Source: Elusimicrobiota bacterium
GTDB taxonomy: Bacteria > Elusimicrobiota > Elusimicrobia > UBA1565
DNA length: 64,000 nt
Assembly (NCBI GenBank): GCA_016196755.1
Contig: JACPXC010000031.1
Span: 1-64,000, forward strand
Direction: 5' to 3'
The notes beneath the pieces were generated by a model. It made no database searches. It saw nothing but the letters and a program-made list of their open reading frames with translations, and had not been told where the DNA came from. Position 1 is the stretch's first letter. Each line of letters starts with the position of its first letter. Shown piece by piece: positions 49,969 through 58,272 of the stretch. The translations under genes were made by a program, and so were the position numbers.

Positions 49969-50738
49969 AGGGCCGCCTTTACGACGCCGCGGCCATCGGC
50001 TCTGAGAATTTCCTCATCGCGCGGAAACTCGTCGATCCGAAGGCGGTCCAGGAGTTAAAGGCCGCCTTGACCGCCGCCCTCGCCGAGGACGAAGCCGCCC
50101 GCGGCCGGCACTACCCTTATTTCGGGATGGTGCACGCTCTGATGTCGCGCGGAGAACCGTTCCTGCGCCTCCTGGGACATCCGCCGTTGCTCGAGCTCGC
50201 CCGCGCGGTGCTGGGCAAGGGCTGCATCATTTACGCCTATAACTCCTCGTCGATGCCTCCGCACCGGTCGAACTACTCGCGGGCGATCCACGTCGATTCC
50301 CCGCGCCTCGTCCCGGGCTACATCACCAATCTAGCGGTTACGATAGCGCTGGACCCGTTTCGCGACGAGAATGGCGCGATGGAGATCGCCCCCACCCTAG
50401 CCGGCCGGCCGAGCGCGCCCACGGAGGAGGAATTCCTGAGGCACAGGATCGTCCTTAACGACCTCGAACCGGGGGACGCCATCTTCTTCAACGCGCGCTG
50501 CTGGCACAGAGGCGGAGTGAATTCGACCGGCGCGTGGCGCCACGCCGTGACGATGAACCTCTGCCGCGCCTATATGCGCACCCAGTTCGACTACCCGTCG
50601 ATGCTGGGCGCGGCGAAGCTCGAGGGCTTGAGCGAGGACGTCCGCCAGCTTCTGGGCGCCTTCGTCCGGATGCCCAAGAGCCTCGACGAGTTCCTCCTTC
50701 CCCCCGACTCCCGCCCCTACCGTCCTGGCCAGGAATAG
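49965..50738 (+). CDS. Phytanoyl-CoA dioxygenase (PhyH)-family protein
   Basis: 257 residues. The Fe(II) 2-His-1-carboxylate triad is visible: HVDSPR (HxD) near residue 106 and the distal His in CWHRGGVNST. Members are 2-oxoglutarate-dependent oxygenases that hydroxylate or halogenate small molecules, and some act on sugars. ATGA overlap. Its role in glycan tailoring (for example hydroxylating a methylated sugar) is inferred from position. Its stop abuts the stop of the convergent gene with no gap. Confidence 0.85.
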   Translation: MKGRLYDAAAIGSENFLIARKLVDPKAVQELKAALTAALAEDEAARGRHYPYFGMVHALMSRGEPFLRLLGHPPLLELARAVLGKGCIIYAYNSSSMPPHRSNYSRAIHVDSPRLVPGYITNLAVTIALDPFRDENGAMEIAPTLAGRPSAPTEEEFLRHRIVLNDLEPGDAIFFNARCWHRGGVNSTGAWRHAVTMNLCRAYMRTQFDYPSMLGAAKLEGLSEDVRQLLGAFVRMPKSLDEFLLPPDSRPYRPGQE

Positions 50739-51689
50739 TTACTTCAGGTTCAGCTTGGCTTCGATGAGATAGCGCGGGCGCTTACGCGTCTCGTCGAGCA
50801 CGCGCCATAGGTACTCCGCAATGATGCCGAGCGAGATGTTGGTCACCCCGAAGCCCATCAAGAGCACCGAGAGCAGCGCCGGCCAGCCCGGGCTCAGGTC
50901 GTGGCGCAGGAAGTGCCTTCCGACTATGTAGGCGGTCCAAGCCGCCCCGAAGACAGAGAAGGAGACTCCGAGCAGCGTGACGAAACGGATTGGCGCGAAC
51001 GAGTAGGCGACGAAGAAATCGACGAAGAGCTTTATCTTTTTCTGGAAGGTCCACTTGCTCTCGCCCTGCGTCCTCGCGTTGCGATGGTAGAAGATCGCGG
51101 TCTGCTTGAAGCCCATGAGGACGAAAAGGCTCTCCAGGGTCATGTTCTTCTCCTCGAAATGCCTGAGGGCCGCAAGCGCCCGGGGCCCGAGGAGATACAT
51201 GCTGGCCCCGTTGCGGGGGATCTGGTCGGAGATGAAGCAGCGCATGACGGCGAAGAACAGGCGCGACGTGAGCCTCTCGTACCATCCGTCGGAGCGTGAA
51301 CTCCGGACCGCCAACACAACCTCATACGGCCCGGCGAGCTTCTCGACGAGCCGGGCGATGAGCCCGGGGGGATCCTGCAAGTCGCAGGCCATGAAGACCG
51401 CCATGTCCCCGGTCGCATGCTCGAGACCCGCCCGGATCGCGGCATGCGAACCGCAGTTGCTCATGAGCTTGAGAGCCTTTACGCTCGGATCCCGCTGGGC
51501 CAGCTCGGCGATGTGGGAGAACGTGTCGTCGGTGCTGCCGTCGTCGACGAACAAGATCTCGTAGCGAGTATCCGGCAGGGTCTCCTTCATCGCCGAGGCC
51601 ACCGCGTCGCGCGCGGTCCGCACGGCGGTTCCCTCGTTGAGCACGGGGATGACGATGCTAAGAGAACGGCGCTGGACGTCGGCGGTCAT
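50739..51689 (-). CDS. Polyprenol-phosphate glycosyltransferase (GT2, ArnC/DPM1-like)
   Basis: 316 residues. LSIVIPVLNEG, FVDDGSTDDTF and MACDLQDPPGLI are the GT2 catalytic blocks; two C-terminal hydrophobic segments (FVTLLGVSFSVFGAAW and LLSVLLMGFGVTNIS) anchor it in the membrane as in ArnC/GtrB. It likely moves a sugar from an NDP donor to undecaprenyl phosphate for use by the GT39-like proteins in this window. The ATG overlaps the formyltransferase stop. Confidence 0.9.
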   Translation of the reverse strand: MTADVQRRSLSIVIPVLNEGTAVRTARDAVASAMKETLPDTRYEILFVDDGSTDDTFSHIAELAQRDPSVKALKLMSNCGSHAAIRAGLEHATGDMAVFMACDLQDPPGLIARLVEKLAGPYEVVLAVRSSRSDGWYERLTSRLFFAVMRCFISDQIPRNGASMYLLGPRALAALRHFEEKNMTLESLFVLMGFKQTAIFYHRNARTQGESKWTFQKKIKLFVDFFVAYSFAPIRFVTLLGVSFSVFGAAWTAYIVGRHFLRHDLSPGWPALLSVLLMGFGVTNISLGIIAEYLWRVLDETRKRPRYLIEAKLNLK

Positions 51690-52507
51690 AAGAACAGCCT
51701 CAGCGTGGCGCCGCCCCGCGACAGGTCGAGGAAGCCCGTTCCCTCCGGGTCGGCTGCCGCGACGTACTCGCAGCCCCGCACCGCCCGGGGCGTCCCACGG
51801 ACCTCGACGGTCGCTCCAGGCGACGGCACCACCGAGCGCACAAGACGGTCGATCTTATCCAAGGGGTCCCCCGTCTCGATAGGCACCGGGCTGCGGTAAC
51901 GCTTTCGGGCGCTCGAGCCGGCCCCCGCCTGAGGCCGGCCCGCCGGAACCTTCCCGGCTTTATAATCCTCGAGGAGCGCCGGCAGATGCCGCGCTCCCAG
52001 CCGAGCCAGGGCGAGCCGCAGCGACGCGATAGTCTCGCGCGGCTCCATCCGGTACGGGGCCTGCAGGAGGATGTCCCCGGTGTCGACCTCCGCGGTCATC
52101 CGATGGTACGTGATGCCGGTCTCCGCCGCGCCGTCGAGCAGCGCCGCCTGGAGCGGGTCGGCTCCCTTATATTCGGGCAGCAGCGAAGGATGGAGATTCA
52201 CGACGCCGAGGCCCGGCAGCGAGAGCGCGGGCTCGCGCAGGATCTGATGGAAGGCCGCCACCAGAATGAGGTCGGGACGATAGGAGCGCAGGGTCTCGAG
52301 GCCCGGACCCTCCGAAACCGTCAGATCGTCGTGACAGCGCACCCCTACGGCCCGGCACAGCTCATGGAGCTGAGGGATGTCGTAGAAAGGGAACGGCGTG
52401 GGGAAGCTCCGGGTAAAGATGGCCGGGACCTCGACGGCGGGGTCGGCCAGCAGGGCGGGCAGGATCTCGTTGCCGAAGCCGGTGAGGCCGAGGAGCACGA
52501 CCCTCAT
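51686..52507 (-). CDS. Formyltransferase-family protein
   Basis: 273 residues. NLHPSLLPEYKGADP and GITYHRMTAEVDTGDI are the catalytic blocks (Asn-His-Asp type) of N10-formyltetrahydrofolate-dependent formyltransferases. A C-terminal Fmt-like region is partly retained. In glycan loci such enzymes (WlaRD/VioF-like) N-formylate amino sugars; a housekeeping tRNA role is unlikely here. Confidence 0.88.
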   Translation of the reverse strand: MRVVLLGLTGFGNEILPALLADPAVEVPAIFTRSFPTPFPFYDIPQLHELCRAVGVRCHDDLTVSEGPGLETLRSYRPDLILVAAFHQILREPALSLPGLGVVNLHPSLLPEYKGADPLQAALLDGAAETGITYHRMTAEVDTGDILLQAPYRMEPRETIASLRLALARLGARHLPALLEDYKAGKVPAGRPQAGAGSSARKRYRSPVPIETGDPLDKIDRLVRSVVPSPGATVEVRGTPRAVRGCEYVAAADPEGTGFLDLSRGGATLRLFL

Positions 52508-53565
52508 TGCAGCGCCGCGTAAGGGTACACGAAGTAGAAGGGGAAGTCATCGGCCAATCCCTTGGACCCGATCTCCTTGAGGACGCCGTCGTCGACGAGC
52601 GGCACGACGGAGACCTCGTAGCCGCTCTCCTGCGCGCCCCACTTCCGCTTGAACCGGTAGACTCCGCCCTCCTTGTCCGGCGAAGCCTCCCAATTCCAAT
52701 AGGTCAGGCCCGCGTCCCGGGCATCCCGGACGGCGCGCTCGATAAGGACGGAACCGGCTTGGAGCGCGCGATGCTTGGAATCGCCGCACGGGAGGTAATA
52801 GCTCGCGGTCCGCGGCCCTCGGAGGACGATGAGGGCGGCGATGATCTCCCCCTCGAGCCTGGCCGTGTAGGCGGCGACACGCTTGCCCCCGAATCGGCAA
52901 AGGTGCTCGATGCACTCCCGGGGCTTGAGGGGGATGCCGAAGTCCGCGCAGTTCTTCGCGTATATCTCATAGACGCGGCCGACCGCGTCGGCGGCGATCC
53001 CTTCCTGCACGGTGACGCCGGCCTTCTCGGCCTTGCGGATGTCGTAACGGATGTCGGCGGCCCACTCGGCCTCGGCCCCGATGGACGTGAAGAGGGTCGT
53101 GCGCGGGACGCGCAGCGGCTTGAGGTCTTCATCGAGCGCCGGGTTGGGCAACGGGAGCCCCTCAGGATTGAACGGCGAATAGAACACCGCGGACAAGGCC
53201 TGCTCGCCTCTGGCCAGCTCGACGGCGGCGAGGGTCAAGGCCCGGGCGAGCCCGGCGTAGCGCGCGGGGTCCTCGGCGGAGGCCAGGACGCCGGCGTTGG
53301 GTCCGAAGAACGGGAGGGAGTTGTAGCAGGCCCGGCCGCCGGCGCGGTGGAGCATCCCGGGCAGCACGGCCTGTAGCTCCCCATCCGCGGACCAAGCCCC
53401 GATGAAACAGGCCTCCGTGCCTTTAGAAAGCACGCGCAGCAGCATATCGCGGTTCTCGGGATAATGGTAGCCCAGGACCGAGGCGCTAGCCGTCGAGCCG
53501 CCAAGCGCGTCCAAGAACCCTATCAACTCAGCGTCATGTCCAGGGAGGAGTCTATCGACGCGCAT
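52504..53565 (-). CDS. FemAB/GNAT-like acyltransferase
   Basis: 353 residues. Two GNAT-like halves: the first to about residue 150, the second with the segment DIRYDIRKAEKAGVTVQ followed by AALIVLRGPRTASYYL and WNWEASPDKEGGVYRFKRKWG, characteristic of FemAB-related proteins of exopolysaccharide loci. Likely adds an acyl or aminoacyl group to an amino sugar. ATGA overlap with the formyltransferase. Confidence 0.8.
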   Translation of the reverse strand: MRVDRLLPGHDAELIGFLDALGGSTASASVLGYHYPENRDMLLRVLSKGTEACFIGAWSADGELQAVLPGMLHRAGGRACYNSLPFFGPNAGVLASAEDPARYAGLARALTLAAVELARGEQALSAVFYSPFNPEGLPLPNPALDEDLKPLRVPRTTLFTSIGAEAEWAADIRYDIRKAEKAGVTVQEGIAADAVGRVYEIYAKNCADFGIPLKPRECIEHLCRFGGKRVAAYTARLEGEIIAALIVLRGPRTASYYLPCGDSKHRALQAGSVLIERAVRDARDAGLTYWNWEASPDKEGGVYRFKRKWGAQESGYEVSVVPLVDDGVLKEIGSKGLADDFPFYFVYPYAALQ

Positions 53566-55540
53566 CCGCGCCCCCCCTCGGTCCTAGGCGCGCCAAGACC
53601 GTCGTGCCCCGGTCGTCGAGCACGCGCGCGTCCGCCCCCGCGGGCAGCAGGCCGGAAAGGTCGAACGAAGCGGAGACGGCCGGCGCGCCGCCGCCCGGCA
53701 GAAGAGTCACGACGGCCTTGCTTTCCCACGGCCAGAAGAGAGGATCGTCGCCGAAGGCCAATCCACCCAACGCCAGCTCGGACGAGCCTTCGGGGAGAAC
53801 GAGGGCCAAGACCCCGCCCCGCGCCGTGGGCGGCACGTCCGCCGACAACCAGCCCGAGAAGCCGGACGGCACGTCCACGACACGGCCGGCGACCCTCAGG
53901 CTGGCGGCGGCCGCGGGATTCTCGAGCCGCAGGCGAAGCCCGCCGGGGGCGCCCGCGGGCGGACGAACCTCCAGCGAGCGGAAACCCGACAGCCTGACCC
54001 AGCCGCGCGGCGTCCGGGGGAACGCCATGACGGGGTTCTGGGCTACGGCGAACGCCGGCGGGGCCGGGGATGCCATCGACGCCGCCTCGAGCGTCCCGGC
54101 CACGGCCGGGTGGAACACGGCCCCCAGAGCGTTCGCCCCGTGGGTGAGGAAAAAGAGCATCGGCGTCTCCTGCATGTAGAGCACGCGGTCGCCCGCCGCG
54201 GCCTCGCGCAGCAGCCGCTTGGGCTGCTCGGCGTCGAACGCGAGGCTGTGCCGGTCGCGCATGTAGACGATGGTCGTGCGCATCGTCGCGCAGCCCGCCA
54301 CCGCCGCCTTGGCGGCGACACCGGCGAAGGTCCCAAAGCAGACCAGAGCCAGCGCTAGGCCTTGCGTGGGACTCGGCCGCCACTCGCCGAGGCGGACCTC
54401 CGGGCGCGACGCGTCCAGTCCCGCGCGGGCCAAGTCGCACGCCTTGGCCAGAAGGGTTACGACGGCGTGGCCCAGCGCGCCGGTCATGAACACTGCGAAG
54501 GGCACCCACACGCGCATGAAGAGCTCGGCCGGATAGCGGGGCAGGACATAGGCGAAGCTGACGGCCACGAGCCCCGCCAGGACCAGCGCCGTCGCCGCCA
54601 GCGCGCGCTGGCGCCGCGCGGGCGCCCAAGCAAAGCCGGCCGCGAGCAGCACGCCGAACGCGATGAGGGAGCCGAAAGGGCCGCTCCAGCGGTCCAGGGC
54701 CTCCACGACCTTCTCGAGCGTGAAATACGGGATGACGAACGTCTGACGCCAGGTGCCGAATGCGTCGCCCACGACCGAGAGTTCGGGCCGCCGCACGACG
54801 TGGGGGAGGAGCGTCGCGGCGACGATCGCGCATACAGCCAAGATATAGGGGACCAGTCTTTTGCCCGAGGGGCGCTCGGGGCCCAGGAACCAGCCCAGCG
54901 CCAGCGCGGCCGCCGCGTAGAGACGGCCCGCCGGATGCGTCAGCAGCAGCGCGCAGGTTCCCAGCGGGAGACTCCACGGCGCGTCCCCCGACGTCTTGAC
55001 CAGCCTGGCCCATACCCAGACCGCCACGGCCAACGTCAGATTGCTAGGGACGACGTAGTGCAGACCCTGTCCGGGAAAGACCTGGAAGGCCAGGTAGAAC
55101 AGCGCCGCCCCGGCGGCGGCCGGCCCCCACAGGACGGAGAGCCAGTAGGCGAACGCCAGGCCGAAGAGGATGGGACCGGCGGCCCAGACGATCATATAGG
55201 CCCGCTCCCAACTCACGCCGAGGCTCTTCACCGCGATGAGGCCGACCGAGTAGAGGGGATGCGCGACCAGGAAGGCGCGGGCATAGGCCCGATAGCGCCG
55301 CCAGCGGATCTCCGGGTCGCTGGTCGGCGCCCTGAGCGGACCGCGGAGGTCGTTCATCGCCGGGCAATCCTGGAGGAAGCAGTCCGTCATCTGCACGGAT
55401 TTGGCGATGTAGGTATACGCGTCGTCGATCTCCGGAGGCGTCCCGCGGCTCCTCAGCGGCACGCCGACGAGGACTCCCTGGACGACGACCCAGACCGCCA
55501 GCCCGGCGGCAAGGGCGGCGAAACCGGCCGCCCGCGTCAA
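53552..55540 (-). CDS. GT39-like membrane glycosyltransferase
   Basis: About 662 residues, 10 or more membrane helices followed by a roughly 200-residue beta-rich C-terminal domain. The first periplasmic loop has PPEIDDAYTYIAKS, with the acidic pair of GT-C enzymes. The start is TTG at 55540 in a TTGA overlap with the acyltransferase stop; the longer frame to 55729 is a shadow. Likely uses a polyprenyl-phosphate sugar to modify a glycan in the periplasm. Confidence 0.75.
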   Translation of the reverse strand: MTRAAGFAALAAGLAVWVVVQGVLVGVPLRSRGTPPEIDDAYTYIAKSVQMTDCFLQDCPAMNDLRGPLRAPTSDPEIRWRRYRAYARAFLVAHPLYSVGLIAVKSLGVSWERAYMIVWAAGPILFGLAFAYWLSVLWGPAAAGAALFYLAFQVFPGQGLHYVVPSNLTLAVAVWVWARLVKTSGDAPWSLPLGTCALLLTHPAGRLYAAAALALGWFLGPERPSGKRLVPYILAVCAIVAATLLPHVVRRPELSVVGDAFGTWRQTFVIPYFTLEKVVEALDRWSGPFGSLIAFGVLLAAGFAWAPARRQRALAATALVLAGLVAVSFAYVLPRYPAELFMRVWVPFAVFMTGALGHAVVTLLAKACDLARAGLDASRPEVRLGEWRPSPTQGLALALVCFGTFAGVAAKAAVAGCATMRTTIVYMRDRHSLAFDAEQPKRLLREAAAGDRVLYMQETPMLFFLTHGANALGAVFHPAVAGTLEAASMASPAPPAFAVAQNPVMAFPRTPRGWVRLSGFRSLEVRPPAGAPGGLRLRLENPAAAASLRVAGRVVDVPSGFSGWLSADVPPTARGGVLALVLPEGSSELALGGLAFGDDPLFWPWESKAVVTLLPGGGAPAVSASFDLSGLLPAGADARVLDDRGTTVLARLGPRGGADARR

Positions 55541-56016
55541 TCGGGAGTACGAGCCTTCGCGGACGCCCGCGCCGGCACGCCCTTGACCGTCGCCCCCGCC
55601 GGGACGTCGCGCGTGACGACGGCACCCGCGCCGACCATCGCGCGCTCGCCGATGGTCACCCCCGCGAGGATGACTACGCCCGTCCCGATCGACGCGCCGC
55701 GTCGGACGCGCGTCGGCACGACCTTCCAATCGTCATCGGTCTGGGGGCGGCCTCCCGCCGCCGTGGCCCGGGGGAAGAGGTCGTTGGTGAAGAGGACGCC
55801 GTGGCCGATGAAGACCTCGTCCTCGATCTCCACGCCTTCGCAGAGGAACGAATGCGAGGAAATCTTGCAGCGCGCGCCGATCACCGCTCCCTTTTGGATC
55901 TCCACGAACGCCCCGATCCGGCTCTCATCCCCGATACGGCAGCCATAGAGGTTCACGAGCTCAGGCTGGGGGATCCGGACGTCGCGACCGAGGATGACGT
56001 CTTTGGCGATCGGCAT
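55537..56016 (-). CDS. Hexapeptide-repeat acyltransferase (LbH, WbpD/WlbB-like)
   Basis: 159 residues. Repeating hexads (GRDVRI, GDESRIGAFVEI, GAVIGARCKI, GTGVVILAGVTIGERAMVGAGAVV) form a left-handed beta helix; HSFLCEGVEIEDEVFIGHGV resembles WbpD, which N-acetylates UDP-amino-uronic acid. With the aminotransferase and Gfo/Idh oxidoreductase it could complete a diamino-uronate pathway. Promoter-like TGG-TAGAAT lies at 56053-56061. Confidence 0.86.
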   Translation of the reverse strand: MPIAKDVILGRDVRIPQPELVNLYGCRIGDESRIGAFVEIQKGAVIGARCKISSHSFLCEGVEIEDEVFIGHGVLFTNDLFPRATAAGGRPQTDDDWKVVPTRVRRGASIGTGVVILAGVTIGERAMVGAGAVVTRDVPAGATVKGVPARASAKARTPD

Positions 56017-57224
56017 GGCGGGAGGGTTGCGTGAGACGGGAAAACGCTGTTCATTCTACCAAAATAATCGCCTCGGGCCGTCCGGAAGGCCAACGGCGCC
56101 GCCAAAAACAGCAGCGGCAGGTACTGGAGCTTATGGCGCGCCATAGCCCCGAGATCGAGGTCGAAGAGAGCGCTGCCGGCTAAGGTGGCCGCGGCGAAGA
56201 CTCCGAGCACGGCCCAGCGCCGGTCAAGCCGGCCCCGGCTCCGCCACAAGCCGAACGCCGCCAGGACCGCGAAAACGAGCCAACCGACGTTCTCGGCCGC
56301 GGCAGCCTGACGACCGCGCTTGCCCTCCATCGGATAGAGTCCCGGCAGGGGCATCAACGCGGCATGGAAAGCGGCCTCAGGAGCGAAGACCGCGAGGTCC
56401 TTCCAGCTCCTCATCCAGCGCCCTTCGAAGAGCCGGCTCTCCGGGATGCGGCCCCCGTTCTTGACCTCCCCCGCGAACCGGAAGTAGCGCCATCGGCTCA
56501 ACTCCAGCGGAAATCGCGACGCGTCCTGAAACTCCGTCGGAAGCCAGCCTTCCCGCGCATGATACCCGCCGGGAACGGCCAGGGCGACGCCCAGAATCAG
56601 GGCGACGGCCCAACGCCTCGGCAGCGTCAGCAATCCTCGGAGCGCGAAGAGGGCCAGGAGCGGCGCGCCCGCCGAAGGGCGCACCAGCGTCGCCAACACG
56701 GCGCCTGCCGCGCCGGCCCGGAGCCATGTGCGACCGCGGCAAACGAGGCCGGCAAGACCGAGCCACAGGCATGGGATCACGGCCGGGTCCTTCATGAGCT
56801 GGCCGCCATAGAACACGGCGGAGGGCCAGAGCGCGAAGAGCCAGCCCGCCGCCGCCGCGCCATTCTCGTCAGAGAGCTCACGGCCGATGCGTACGAGCAG
56901 CCAGGCGGCTAGGCCGCCGAGCAGACAGAAAAGAAGCTGCACCACGATCGGATGCCGCCCGAACGCCAGATACACCAGCCCGATGAACGTCTGAAAACCG
57001 CGCCGCGAGACGTCGAACTCCGGCCACGGCCCGGCGCCCAGCATGGCCTGCGCCGCCTGCCAGCCGGCGGTGTCGAAGAGGGCCGCGTCGTTGAAGTAGT
57101 GAGGGGGGAACGGAGGCTTCCAGGCGATGAGCCCCGCGGCAAGGGCGCGGACGGCGACAGCGGCCGCGGCGATGACCGCACCCGAGGCCAGTCGGGCGAC
57201 CCAGGGCCTCGGCTCAGACGGCAT
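55953..57224 (-). CDS. GT39-like membrane glycosyltransferase (small)
   Basis: 423 residues with 9-11 hydrophobic segments and FNDAALFDTAGWQAAQAM as the acidic first loop. The C terminus runs 64 bases into the acyltransferase gene. ATG at 57224 overlaps the Gmd stop by 11 bases. Same class as the genes at 43378 and 53552, here without an extra C-terminal domain. Confidence 0.78.
   Translation of the reverse strand: MPSEPRPWVARLASGAVIAAAAVAVRALAAGLIAWKPPFPPHYFNDAALFDTAGWQAAQAMLGAGPWPEFDVSRRGFQTFIGLVYLAFGRHPIVVQLLFCLLGGLAAWLLVRIGRELSDENGAAAAGWLFALWPSAVFYGGQLMKDPAVIPCLWLGLAGLVCRGRTWLRAGAAGAVLATLVRPSAGAPLLALFALRGLLTLPRRWAVALILGVALAVPGGYHAREGWLPTEFQDASRFPLELSRWRYFRFAGEVKNGGRIPESRLFEGRWMRSWKDLAVFAPEAAFHAALMPLPGLYPMEGKRGRQAAAAENVGWLVFAVLAAFGLWRSRGRLDRRWAVLGVFAAATLAGSALFDLDLGAMARHKLQYLPLLFLAAPLAFRTARGDYFGRMNSVFPSHATLPPCRSPKTSSSVATSGSPSLSS
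56053..56061 (-). promoter_or_regulatory. Extended -10 upstream of the hexapeptide acyltransferase
   Basis: On the minus strand TGG-TAGAAT lies 36 bases before the ATG at 56016, inside the 3' end of the GT39 gene. Candidate internal promoter; no -35 seen. Confidence 0.35.
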
Positions 57225-58179
57225 GCAGAGCGCGCTCCTCTTCTACCATGGCGCGGGCTACGTCCCTCATCCTGAGGCGGGCCTTCCAGCCCAGCTCGCG
57301 CGCGGCCTTCGCGGGGTTGGCTCGCCCGACGGCTATGTCCGAGGGCCGCAGCAGCCGCGAATCGATCTCGACGTGCTCGCGCCAATCCAGACCCACCTCG
57401 GCGAAGGCGGCCGCGACGAAGTCCTCGAGGCTATTGGTCTCACCGGTGGCGATCACGTAGTCCTCGGGATGGTCGCGCTGGAGCATGAGCCACATCGCTT
57501 CGACATACTCCGGAGCCCACCCCCAGTCCCGCCGGACCTTGATGTTCCCGAGGGTAAGCTTCCCCTCCCCTCCGGACGCGATCCGGCAGGCGGCCGCGAC
57601 GATCTTCTTCGTGACGAAGCGCACCGGCCGCAGATGGGACTCATGGTTGAATAGGATCCCCGAGCAGGCGAAGAGCCCATAGGCCTCCCGGTAGTTGGCA
57701 ACCTGCCAGAAGGCCGCGGACTTCGCGACGGCATAGGGGCTTCGGGGCCGGAAGGGGGTCGACTCATCGGCGGGGGCTTCTCCCGTCTCCCCGAAGCATT
57801 CGCTCGAGCCCGCGTTGTAGAGCTTGGTGGACTGGCCGGTGAAACGGATCGCCTCCAAGAGGTTGAGGCTTGCCACACTGATGCTCTCGAGAGTCTCCAC
57901 CGGCTGCTCGAAAGAAAGGCTCACCGAGCTTTGGCCAGCGAGGTTGTAGACCTCGTCGGGCTTGGACCGAGCCAACACCTGAAGGACGCTGCGGAAATCG
58001 TTGAGCGAAGCGGACTCCACGCGCACGCGTCCGCGGATTCCCAGGCGGTCGAGGTTGGCGAAAGACGAAATCTGCGCGTCCCGGGAAGTTCCGACCACGC
58101 GATATCCCTTATCAAGGAGGAAGCGCGCCAAAAAGGGCCCGTCCTGGCCGGAGACCCCGCAGATGAGGGCGGTTTTCAC
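57214..58179 (-). CDS. gmd: GDP-mannose 4,6-dehydratase
   Basis: 321 residues. ALICGVSGQDGPFLARFLL is the Gmd nucleotide-binding start; SSECFG, catalytic SPYAVAK, FNHESHLRP and FVTKKI are diagnostic of Gmd. It makes GDP-4-keto-6-deoxymannose, precursor of fucose, rhamnose or perosamine. GTG start at 58179, six bases after an extended -10 (TGG-TATACT), so leaderless. First gene of the 50739-58179 operon. Confidence 0.93.
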   Translation of the reverse strand: MKTALICGVSGQDGPFLARFLLDKGYRVVGTSRDAQISSFANLDRLGIRGRVRVESASLNDFRSVLQVLARSKPDEVYNLAGQSSVSLSFEQPVETLESISVASLNLLEAIRFTGQSTKLYNAGSSECFGETGEAPADESTPFRPRSPYAVAKSAAFWQVANYREAYGLFACSGILFNHESHLRPVRFVTKKIVAAACRIASGGEGKLTLGNIKVRRDWGWAPEYVEAMWLMLQRDHPEDYVIATGETNSLEDFVAAAFAEVGLDWREHVEIDSRLLRPSDIAVGRANPAKAARELGWKARLRMRDVARAMVEEERALHAV

Positions 58180-58185
58180 CGCGAC

Positions 58186-58194
58186 AGTATACCA
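58186..58194 (-). promoter_or_regulatory. Extended -10 of the gmd operon
   Basis: On the minus strand TGG-TATACT, six bases before the GTG start of gmd. The leader would be absent. Confidence 0.5.
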
Positions 58195-58225
58195 TCTCTC
58201 ACTCGGAGCGAGCCGTCGTTCAGCT

Positions 58226-58246
58226 ATCGTTTAAAACTTGAACGAT
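58226..58246. promoter_or_regulatory. Inverted repeat over the plus-strand -35 region
   Basis: ATCGTT (58226-58231) and AACGAT (58241-58246) are perfect arms with an AT-rich spacer. A TTGAAC -35-like element (58238-58243) lies inside it, so a bound protein would compete with polymerase. Confidence 0.45.
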
Positions 58247-58255
58247 GCCTCCGTA

Positions 58256-58264
58256 TGCTAGAAT
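58256..58264 (+). promoter_or_regulatory. Extended -10 of the right-end operon
   Basis: TGC-TAGAAT, eight bases before the GTG at 58273. A leaderless start is likely. Confidence 0.5.
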
Positions 58265-58272
58265 GTCCCTCC

